From NCBI RefSeq assembly GCF_000764305.2, contig NW_025932990.1, positions 7,335-71,334 on the forward strand: 64,000 nt of DNA, in the 5' to 3' direction. The notes beneath the pieces were generated by a model, which ran no database searches, was not told the DNA's origin, and saw only the letters and a program-made list of their open reading frames with translations. Positions 23,601-35,600 of this stretch are shown one piece after another. This DNA is from Hyalella azteca (Eukaryota > Arthropoda > Malacostraca > Amphipoda > Hyalellidae). A program made the translations under genes and the position numbers. How positions within the stretch are numbered: the stretch's first letter is position 1; every line of letters begins with the position of its first letter.

Positions 23601-26600
23601 AACTGATCAATTGATGAGATACTTTCATTATATTCAATCTGCCGAAGTTCAACCTGAAGTCATGACGTGCAATTTGAACAGTTCAAAATCTACAAAAATA
23701 AGGAACATATCTAAGTATGGATAGCTTCACATCCTGAACATTAGACATTTTAAGGTTGATTTTCCCCATGTCTGCAAGATTAACAATATGCGTTTAAAAA
23801 TTGCATTTTAAAAACAACACTACTAAAGAGGCTGTGTCTCCGATGTTTACACATGTTCAATTAATTTCTTAATTTCTTCTTAAATATTCAAAAAATAGTT
23901 TCTTAATTTATGTAATAGAAATTTCTTTTACTTTTTTAGATTATATATTTTGTCAATTGATTCAAGCATTGTCTCCGACTTTACGCAAGTGTACGATATT
24001 TCGGATCGATTGGACAGGTAGAAGCGTGCTGAACATCATTTATAAGATTTGCAACAGACAAACAAACAAACAAACAACAGGAAGCAAAGTTAATGAGAAG
24101 TGTTGGAAAATAAATAACTCAAATTTAATAATTTTAAACTTTTTTAATTTGCTGTCCTTTGAAATCAACAAAGGAATGATTTTCAAACATCAAAATTCGA
24201 TCCAACAGGGAATGGTAAAATAAGCTTTAATTAAGTAAAAATGAACGTTTCGTAACAAATTATTCAAATATACGCGTCGGACAACATGTATAGGATAAAA
24301 TAACTTTGCATCTACAAATTACCTTTTATTCAAAATAACAATTTTGTTTTATATGCAAGCAACAAATCGCTTAAATAAACGCAATTTTTGTTATAATAGT
24401 AATGCAATTAGCTCTAGAACTTATTTACAGACAAACTGTGAAACATAATTGGTTATAAAAAACAGTTTAATGTCATTACATTTTTTAAAGCGTATCATCC
24501 CGTAACAATGTTAGAACAATGCAAGCTTTCAATAATTTTCTGGCAATGATCAATCAGCCAATCGTTGCTGTTGGAAGCCGACAAATGATAAATAGTATAA
24601 TCTTCATTTTGAAAATAAATTACGCTAAATCATTACTAAAATATCTATTATCGAAACTAATTCTATTTAGCAAATGCATATCAAATCCAAAATGGATTTT
24701 ATTGATGCAATATATGGCGAATTCACAGCAGTAACAATTCCGGCCATATTCCATTTCGAATTCACGTTTTTATTCACGATTAATTCGGAATTTAATTACG
24801 TTACAACGCTGCGTTGCCATTGGGTGTTGCTCAACGAGATTCATTAAACTAATGGCCTTCCCAACCCATTCGTTGCGTTTTAAAGAATAATATTTCAAAT
24901 AAACGCTGAAAACATTTTTGTAAATAAATTGCAACAGCGCAGCTCGCAGTTCATATTTTTCCAGAGGTCACGTCGCTGACATCTGAGTCGTTACAGACTG
25001 ATGTGTTTGTACGAAAAGTGGTGACCTTGTTCCTTTTTGTGGGTCATCCTGACCCAGTTTGGCCCCTGCAAACAATCGGATTAATGCTACGTCCTCTCTC
25101 TGCTCGTGCTGTGAGTAAGAAATATTGTTGCATTGTTTGGACTAAATTACCTATTCATTTTCTGAGTTGACAATTTTCCGATCATTTTCTGCTTTACTTC
25201 CTGTGTTCCAATATCAAGAAAACTTCACTCAGTTCTCACATTTTTTCTTCATTATTTCGTTCATTAAATAATACTAATTACCATTAAATAAATCGAAATC
25301 ATTCTGCTAAGGCAAATTAAATTCGATTGAGAAATTATTCGGGATTGGCCACCGCATGTCGCGGGGAATTCACGAGAAGACTTTAATCTAATTTTAAGAA
25401 TGATTCTGAAATCACGGTACATGTTGAAAATTAAATTTTCAATTAAAATTCTGTTGCATTAAAGAAAAAATCCATCCCAAAGATTATGTAGACGTTTTGA
25501 ATTTTCAAGCTTTATTGCTAGGTAACTTTAACCGTAAAAATGAACTTTTCCATTGCTAATGCGTTTATTGCAGTTTGGTGACATCTTGGACAGCGATATA
25601 TCGAATCCACCTCTCCGATCAGGCTTGATGAAAAAAATCTAATATGGAACTAGGGATCAATGGGAGAGTCGGATTTCATTCCAGATTTCGGGCCCCAGAA
25701 AAAGACCTTGAAATTTCGGAACCCAGAGCCCGGGGCCCGCTTGAAATTTTGGGTCCATGACCTTGAGCCCGCTTGAAAATTTGTGTCCATGAGCACGGGG
25801 CCCGCTGAAAAAAGAAGGGGCCATGAGAACGAGACTAACCTGAAAGTTTGGGTCCATGACCTCAGGCCCAATTTTGTTCCTCGAGCGCGAGACCTGCTTG
25901 AAAATTTGGGTCCCGGAATTCGGGACCCGCTTAAAAATTTGGGTCCAGGAGCACTAGACCCGCTTAAAAGTTCGGGTCCCAAATCCCGGGACGCGGTTGA
26001 AAGTTCGGGTCCCGGAACCCGTGCTTCAAAGCTTGCCTGTTATCGCCATTTGAATTTCAAAGGAATCACTGATAAGATTTTCATTCGAGTTTCCCATGCA
26101 AGAAAAAATCTGAAACTCCGACCTTTTCTCAGCGAATAGAATTACGGCTGAAGCTTACGGGACATTTTTTCCAGCGAGCAGCGCTTAGGCGTCGTAAAGA
26201 ATAGCCGGTAATGCACAGAACGGCCTGAAAAATATCTTACAAGGTCCTTTGACAGTTCATTTTCTCTTAACTTTGAAGAGAAACAAACACTAGGCGACTA
26301 GTAAATGTGAACTGACACGTTAATGGATGAGCTGAAAGCAAGCCCGAGCTGAATTTACGTTAACATAAATTTAATTTTAATACTGGAATAAATTGCAAAG
26401 TTGTTGTTCAATTTGCACTTCACACGGTTACATTTAATTTGATATTCAACCTAATAACTGGTAAACAAACTTATGCAAGATTGTGCTCAACGACAGTCAT
26501 CGATAATTGAAATTTCAGTAATCCTTATAATGTAATATAACTTTATTATAACAAAAAAATTATGAATTTTCACCATCAGCTGTGCACGGCAACTGGCAAT

Positions 26601-29600
26601 CGCGTGCTCTGCGTAATTTCCTATTGAATCTCTGGCTCAGAATGTTTAGCTCAGAGGTTACTGGCTGAAAATGCTTAACTTAGAAGTCTCTATCTGGTTA
26701 AAAATTTTTAGTTCCTAGGTCTCTGACTAAGAAGGTTGAGGTCAGATATCTCTGACTCTAAGTGCGTACCTAGAATGTTGCAGACTCAAAATTTTCAGCT
26801 TTGTGGTCTCTGGCTCAAATTGTTTAGCTTTGAGGTCCCTGGACCAGAATGTTTAGCTCTGACGTTTCTAGCCCTGAATGTTTAGCTCTGATGTCTCTAA
26901 TACAGTGTATTTAGTTCCGATGTCTCTGGCCCAGAATGTTCATCTCTGATGTCTCTGGCCCATAATGTTTTGCTCTGATGTTTCTGGCCCAGAATATTTA
27001 GCTATATTATGTCTTTGGCTCAGAATGTTTTGCTCTGATGTCACTGGCCAAGAAAGTTTAGTTCTGATATCTTTGGCTTAGAATGTTTAGCTCTGATGCA
27101 TTTAGCCAAGAAAGTTTAGCTCTGATATCTCTGTCTCAGAATGTTTAGCTCTGATGTCTCTGGCCCAGAATGTTCATCTCTGATGTCTCTGGCCCATAAA
27201 GTTTTGCTCTGATGTCTCTGGCCCATAAAGTTTTGCTCTGTTGTCTCCGGCTCAAAATGTTCAGCTCTGATGTTTCCGGCTCGGAATGTTTGGCTCAGCA
27301 GGATCTGGCTTAGAATATTTATTCATTATGTCTCTGGCTCAAATATGCCCCATAGGTCAGGCTCTGAATATCCATCTCGTAGGTCACTGACTCAGAATGT
27401 TTAGCTCAGCAAAACCTCATTTGACTCTGGCAATCTGGTGCATCAGAGCAGCTGCTTTCTGTGTAATCTTGATGCTCCGCTCTGCGATCAAAGACCAAAA
27501 AGTGGGCCCAAAATTACGGAGCTTTGCCTTGATCTTCTATGGGATTGAACTTCAGTGGCGAGGCCTGAAAAGTAAAGCAGCGATCATTGCAGGGCAGCAA
27601 GCGAATTAGAGTCGGGAAATGCATCCAGTACTTACACTACTTGCACTACACTAGCATGTAGTGCATGTAATTTCTACTACCTAAGTATCATTTCAAGTGT
27701 CATAGGATCGGTATATGTATCATCAAATATCAAGTAAGTATCATTAGAAGATGTCGTTAATATGTATCACTAGCAAGTATCATAAGTAGCATCATTATTA
27801 AGTATCATTAGCAAGCATAATTACTAAGTTTCTACAGAAAGTATCGTAAGCATTGTAATTCTTTGGTATAATTGGGGTGGATGCTTATATTATATTATAT
27901 TATATTATATTATATTATATTATATTATATTATATTATATTATATTATATTATATTATATTATATTATATTATAAATGCCAAATTAACGTGCCAAACTGG
28001 GTCAGGATAACATGCATAAGAGCAAAACTTGCATCGATTTTCAAATAATGTCACTCAATTCTCTGAGTGAAGGCAGGGAAATAGTTAAATTGTTAAACGT
28101 TAAAAATAATTGTAGCAAAAATAATGGTGATTACTATATCATAAGTAAGTAACTGTTTCTGTAGAACAAACAAAATTTACGGTACATAATTGATCAAAAT
28201 TCCAACTACTTTAATAAAATTCATAGAACGCTTAGACTTCTGCCCATAAGTCGCTACACTAGGTTTACAGTCTTTCTGGGTCTGCTTGTCCACCAGATCG
28301 AAATCAGTCCCTAATCCGCATCTCTTTTCCGACTTAATAGTCGCCTGAGAGTATATGACAAGGGTTGGCCGAGGCGAGTCTTACCGAGATTGCAAGCTGC
28401 CCAGAGTCTATCCTTCAAACCCTGAGCCGTAGCGGACATAGAGAAGCTGATTTACGTGCTTCCCGAGCCCCAGACGTCACCTATTGCAAAGTCGAACAGG
28501 CGTCTAAATTTTGTTTGGGATTATTCGATCTCACCATCTATATTATTAGAAATCGCTATCTCCATAGCTAAAACTCGTTATCTCTATCGTAGAACTAGTT
28601 ATCTATATTGTTGGAATTAGTTATTTCTATTGTTAGAATTCATTACCTCAATTAATAGAACTCTTATCTCTATGGTTAAAATTTGAAAACAATGATTATC
28701 ACGGTCACGTTGAAGAACTTGATATGCATATACAACGTGATATATGCATACACAGTCCAATTTGTTCAAATATATCGCAGATTTTTTTTCATATTGTTGT
28801 GGATCTACCTCGTCATTCCGCGGCATTCAAGTCATATAAGTTATTTCAGCTCAGCTCATCAATTACTCGATAAGAGATTAATGCAGAAATTTTATTCTGA
28901 ATCACTCTAGAGTCTGGAGTGATGGAATTTATTCATAAATTATTAATGATTATTAAATTATTAAATTTTTCATAAATTATTAATGATTATTAAATTATTA
29001 AATTATTAAATTAAATTAAATTATTAATGTAATATTACCTGAATCATCCTCATAATGCCGGTTCACGGAGCTTTGAAGTTCTCCGCATTGTGCTGTGTTG
29101 TTCCTGCAACACAAAGACAATAGCGGCCGAACAAAGGTGCCTGTGTGCTTACGATGGTGAAGTCGATATATTGCCGTTCGTATATATGATCTGTTATTGT
29201 ATATTGTTATTCGTAAAGATGACATGTTATCGTATGGTATTATTCGTAAAGATGACATGTTATCGTATGGTATTATTCGTAAAGATGACATGTTATCGTA
29301 TATTGTTGTTCGTTCAGATGACCTGTTATCGTATATTGTTGTTCGTTTAGATGACCTGTATCGTATATTGTTGTTCATTCAGATGATCTGTTATCGTCTA
29401 TTGATGGTCGTTGAGAAGAAATGTAAGAGATGAGAAACCAGAGTCCGTTCTTCAAACCCTGAGCCGCAGCAGAAATTGAGCGGCTGATTTACGCGCTCCC
29501 CGAGTCCTGGGCGGCGCTCAATACAGATTCGAATTGCTAATGCTTTATTTTTAGCTCATAAGAAAACACTATGCATTAAACGGTGATAATAAAAACAGTG

Positions 29601-32600
29601 GTGCAACTTCAATCGATAACTTAATATTTTCAGAGAAACTCGACATAATCTGAGCAGTTACTCTCGGATTCATATCATTACTGAACATTTTCCTCGGAAT
29701 CGTTTTATAGTTAAAAATATCCCCTCTTACCTGTGTCATAACTGAACGTTTTCCCTCTAAATTGTTCTATAGTTCCGTTATATATAATCGTTATAAAGTT
29801 TAAAGTATATAATTATAGTTATATAAAAATTTTCACATATTTTTAACAGAACTTTTTCTTAGTACTTGTGTCATATGTGAACATTTCCTCTGGTCTCGTA
29901 TCATATTCGGCATTTCCCCTCGCCAGCATTTCATCTTTCCGCCGTCAAGCGAGAGCTTAATTAAAGCAATTGCACGTAATTACAGCGATCCATCTAAAGC
30001 ACTTGCGGGGCACTTCACTTTCATGAGAACCCGGACTGCTTTACTGCACTCAATGCACCGCACTCAGTGCACTGTATGCACTGCACTGCACTCAATGCAC
30101 TCAATGCACTGCACTCAATGCACTGCACTCAATGCACTGCACTCAGTGCACTGCACTCAATGCACTGCACTCAGTGCACTGCACTCAATGCACTGCACTC
30201 AGTGCACTGCACTCAATGTACTGCACTCAATGCACTGCACAAAGTGCTTTCAATGCACTATATGCATTACGGTTTAAGAATTGAATGCACTAGCTAATGC
30301 AAAAGATCATCACCATTAATGCATCAAGTGCACCACACTTGATGCACTGAATTTAATTCAATAAATGCATCGATGTAGACACTACATTTAGGTCACTTTG
30401 TTAGACACGGAATTCATGAGATACTTTTTCATAACACTTTAGCGGATCAAAAATGTCAGAAAAAATTTTAAGGCAAATTTCATACACTCGAATAAAGGAA
30501 TTATTCTTATTGTCAAAATATTGACCACTTTCTTGTTTACAGCTCGCTCAATGGACGGACGTAGTTCTGATAAACCATTTTTTCGGGGTAAAGAAACTGC
30601 ATCGGAATGATCCAGTTGCTAGCACAATAAAAATAAAACTGGGTCTGGTTGACCCATTTTTTTACCCACGCCAGGGAGAAAATGGAATCGCTAGTTGGAA
30701 AAAATCTCACTCGTTTGTCGGAGTGCTAGCTTGGATGATAAAAAAATTAGCATTTTCTCGATTATATACTACCAATCCGATCGTGAAATAAATAAATTAA
30801 ATGACTTTTTCCGTGAATATTAGAATATTAAGTTCTCCATATATTCGAATCAGATCAATCACTCTTAATATATGTTTCTGTCAAGGCTTCATCGGATTTT
30901 TTTTATCCCTTCAACAATTTGGGGCAACGAGCACTCAATATTAGTTGCTAAAACCCTCTAATAGACCGACTAAGATCATATTTTAATTTAAATTCCTTAT
31001 CCTTTTCTTTCAGGACGACCAGAAGACGGTAAGTAGAGTAATATCACTGGCGTCACGGTAAGTTGAGTTGACTCCACTTATAAAATTTAAATTCGAGAAA
31101 AAATCCGTTGAGTTTACCAAAATGATCGATGTAATTGCTGTTTATTTTAACGGTAAGTCAAACTTAATGAGTTAGAAAATGTTCTCATATCTTATGGAAA
31201 GCTAACGCTTTTAATTTTTAAGGACAAGAGACCTTGGTTCATAAAATACAACAGTCTTCGTAGCTGAGGAGCTACAATCATTGTGGCAGGGATCAAAAAT
31301 GATGCCCATTTAGCTAATGGCAATGATTCATCAGTAGTCATCTTCAAGTTGCATTCATGAAACAGAAGCTAGTACTACTGTAAAGTTATTTGTCATACAC
31401 AAAGTGAATGAATGATGTATTAATGAAATAGAAAGCTGTTTTATGGCAAAATTGTTCATATACAAAAATAACGAGCAAAATACATTAATTTTTTATTGAA
31501 GAAAACACTTGAGAAAAAACATGTTTTTGCAACGTGGCACTGTAAACCTGCAATTTCTACGAGCCATCTTCCATATTAAATAAAGTAATGAATAATTATA
31601 TCATTAACCATTTATTTCCTATACACAAGCACATAAGAAGCAGATAAAAAATATTTATATGTCAGTTTCAAAAATAATTTTCAAATCCCTATTAATATAA
31701 TCCGCGTTTACTAGTACAAGGCCGTGGAGCAGTTCTGTGCGGCGTCCCGGGCGGCTTGTCCAGCGGTGCCACAAGGGCCCCCGGGCCCCAGGGGCCATAA
31801 GGGGGCAAAAGGGGACAGTGGGGACCGGGGCCTACCTGGCCCGCCGGGAAACCGGGGCCATCCGGGCCTGCCGGGCCCTGGACCCGGCAAACTCCTGGGA
31901 CGTCCTGGTGAGGGCCAACGTTTTTGTTAAAATTAGAAAAAAATTAGACCACAGGTGTGACTAAAAAAATCTGAATGTATATGTAAGGACTGAAATTAAT
32001 TAATAATTGTGAAAAAATTAATGTCTTTATATAACTTCTCTAAATACTTCATAATTCTATTTAATTCTCTGGATAATTGTTAATAATTCATACAAAATTA
32101 GTTTATTGCAAAGTGAGATTTTCAAACTAAAAAAATCGTTGAACTCAATCAAAGGAGGGAACATCTTTAATGGCTGAGAAATAAATTATCGATTATTTCA
32201 TTTGCACATACAATTGCCGGTCATTATGCTTCCTAGAGACTATTACTTTGGACAATAACGTATGAACACAATAAGAGTTTCACTTAAGTTTTGAATATCC
32301 CCATAGAAATTCATAATCAAAATATGAATTTATCGGGGGTCACTTCCAATTGAAGTCATATTAGCAATATAATTAGATATATAACAAAATTTGTCTATGC
32401 GTTACACTTTAAATTCCAGAAATTCAGATACAATGAACCTATAAAGCGCCGAATGCTAATTTAGATATAAAATGATCATTTTCCGTTATATATACAGTAT
32501 ATCATCCAAAGAGAGTGGATCTTTTCGCTTAAATGAATTACTTGACCGCCACTCTGAAAATTCCAAAAATCCTTTAAAATTTCAGAGTATTTCCAGCCTG

Positions 32601-35600
32601 TCCATTTCTAAATTAAGAACGCCGCCAATTTCTTAATTACTGAAGTCCATTTTGTCCTTTAGAGCTGTTTTGTATCCAACGTTTTCGCAGCACAGTTAAC
32701 ATAATTTATACCTCAGGTATAATTATCTATACCTCAATTATGATTATAAATACCTCATTTAAAATAGTTTTATCTCAATTAAGGCGATTTTTATCATAAT
32801 TAAAATGATTTTACCACCACCTGAGTATTTAAATGAACCACTGTTTTACGTACTCATAGATGTCTTCATTTTCTTTAACATTAACTTGTGTGGTTAATAA
32901 ATTACTGATTATACCAATTAGTCAGTTTTTAGCGCATTTTCTCATTTATGGAAAAAATGCACTATTGTGCTAGTCATGTCCGTCTGTCTGCCCGTCCGTG
33001 ACTTCATGTTTTTGTCGATGAGAAGATGCGGTCTCTGTCACTCACTGCAGTGAGTACTGAGTTATATTTTTTCAAGATTCACTATTTGAGTATCGACTCA
33101 CTGGGCTGGACGTATAGATAGTCCCCTTGATTGGGGCTTATTCAATACGCATAATTCATATTTTATCATTTCCTGATATTTGCGTCGCGCACGGTTCACT
33201 ATCTCAGTCACTCCCAACACAATATTATACGTACCCTAAAATACTAAACTTCGATATATGTCACTATAACTGCCACACTTAAGTATACGTCAACATAACT
33301 GCCACACTTAAGTATACGTCACCATAACTGCCACACTTAAGTATACGTCACCATATCTACTTCACTTCGGTATACGTCACCATACCTACTATACTTCGGT
33401 TTACGTCACCTAAACTTCGGTATACGTCACCATAACTACTATACTTCTGTATACGTCACCATAACTACTATAACTACTTCGGTATTCGTCACAATAACTA
33501 CTGCACTTCGATCATTCAATTGTCAAAAATTACGTTCTCTGCATAAACAACTACTGATGAATATTGAAATGGTGACTCTGAAAATAAATTTCGTTGCTAA
33601 CAATTTCACCATTGAAAATTGTAATCTTAGGTGAATTTTTGCTTGAACTTCCAGAGATACTTCAGAAAATTGTTCAAATACTTTTATAAAACAATAATGT
33701 ATTACTTGTCAAGATTGGATACAGCTCATCAACATTCAATACTACCTACCGACATTAGATTCTTCCTATCAATATTGGATATTAACTGTCATATTTGGAC
33801 AAAAAACCACGTTATAGAATTTAATGATAAGAATCTGATCCCAATTTATGCATTAATGATAATTCTATATATAAAATGGAATTATATTAATATTATATAT
33901 ATTATATTATCTATATTATATATAGAATATAATTATAATAATTCTAAATATTCCTGGATGGCTGGAGGTCCCCCAGGTCTGGACGGAAGGGACGGTCTGC
34001 CAGGAGAGCCTGGACTGGACGGAATCCCAGGACGGAATGGCCTGGACGGAATACCGGGGACGAACGGGATGCCGGGGCTGGACGGAATGCCTGGCAAAGA
34101 CGGGCGGGACGGAAAAGACGGTAGGAACTGGAAAACTTGTCCAGTATTATGGATTTATTTTGTTTAGCATAACTCAACTTCATTAAATCCAACGGAGCTT
34201 GCTTTTATTTAGTCCAGCGGCGCTCGTTTTTATTTCATCCATCTCAGCTCACTTTTTATATATATATCATTTTAGTCCAGCTCACTTTTTTGATCAAGCA
34301 GATCTCACTTTTGTTTAGTCAAGCCGAGCTCACTTTTAATTGATTAGATCCAGCCAAACTTACTTTTGTTTGGTCCAGCTCACTTCTATTCATTGTACAT
34401 ATATTTATTCAGTAGACTTCAACTTATCGCACATATATATAGAAGTTTTAAAAATGTCACATCGGTTAATTCTGTTGAATTTCCAGCTCGGCGACGCGTA
34501 CGTATTAACAAATCCTAAATTATCCCAAAAACCATCAAGCTTGGTAAATCGCTTTCGACTAAATCTTGGATTAGAAGTAAAGAACTTATAAATAAGCTTG
34601 GAATAAGGCAAATAACTTTTTAATACTCATTAGTATTGATAAATAAGTACCAAAGAAATCGTAAGTATGACTATTTAACTTCCAAGAAATCAAAAAATTG
34701 GACTTAAAAATCATAAATAAATAGTATGAAGTGATAAATGACTTTCGAATGAATCGTGAATATGGGAAAATAATGCCTGAAGAAATTCAAAGTTTACTAA
34801 ATTAAATCTCACATAAATCGTGTGTATGAGTAAACAACTTCCAATGAGTGTTTCAATAAAAATTTCCCTGTGCTTAGCAAAATTCTTTAATGAAATCAAA
34901 TGAAATTCACATCGAAATAATACAATAATTTTTACGAAATTTAACAATTTTCTACTGCGATATCCCGGGCAGGAATGAAAGGCAGTAAAGGCAGTGCTGG
35001 GGAGATCGGCCCCGTTGGACCGCCAGGTAAGAAATTCTGTAATTGAAATTTTTACGTTATTTTAATCATATAAGAAATCATGTAAAATTTTTAAAAAATT
35101 CTACACAATTTGCAGCCACTTGTAATTTTTAAGATGGAAAATGTTCTCTTCAATAATTCACCGACAAAATTTTTGTGCACCATGAGTTTTATATAAAAAA
35201 TCATAGTCAAATTTCTAAAATTTTTTATAAAATTAATTGACTCTCATAATTTTCAGGATAAAAACTTTCTGATGAACAATATTCTAGTGGATGATAAAAC
35301 AAAACAATTTCCAGTAAGCGTTTAGGGAATCAAACCAACTTTCATAAAATTCTTTCTAAAATTTGACAAAGAAATTAGTCACTTAAACGACAATTTTTTA
35401 ACTTATAGGCTCATTTTGATTTAATTGTGATATACTTTATCGTGTATATTCCAATTCTTCTCTCTGCAATTATGATCTGAATCGATAAAATTTTTATAAA
35501 ATCAATAAAAAGTTTTAAATTATAATTTTTGTAGCCTTTTTTCACATATTTCTACTGTAAACCCACTGAATTTTACAGAACGTTTGCATTTAAACCACTT

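Larger units (their letters stand above)
28225..29520 (+). repeat. Composite interspersed repeat, copy 2 (plus orientation)
   Basis: Core at 28225-28480 (TGGCCGAGGCGAGTC, TTCAAACCCTGAGCCG, AGCGGACAT, CTGATTTACGTGCT), attgttagaattcattatct-like units at 28540-28690, a 33-bp array at 29170-29400, and a second partial core at 29440-29520. Its order matches the minus-strand copy at 6985-8360. Confidence 0.55.

Noticed and set aside
25650..26139. 118- and 110-codon frames on opposite strands
   Set aside because: Both arise from the CCCGCTTGAAAATTTGGGTC array.
26630..27410. Regularly spaced repeats that could suggest a CRISPR array
   Set aside because: Units are contiguous, diverged and without unique spacers, and the setting is a eukaryotic intron. 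The same holds for the other arrays.
27397..27609. 70-codon frame after the long minisatellite
   Set aside because: Not repeat-derived in full, but no motif, splice sites or similarity could be found to support a gene.
28365..28571. 68-codon frame in the composite repeat
   Set aside because: Lies in the non-coding core of an interspersed repeat; the homologous copy at 7978-8220 does not keep the frame.
33631..33967. Upstream part of the 178-codon frame that leads into colmedin exon 4
   Set aside because: AT-rich, dominated by Ile, Tyr and Asn, with no collagen triplets. The frame is open by chance up to the acceptor at 33967.
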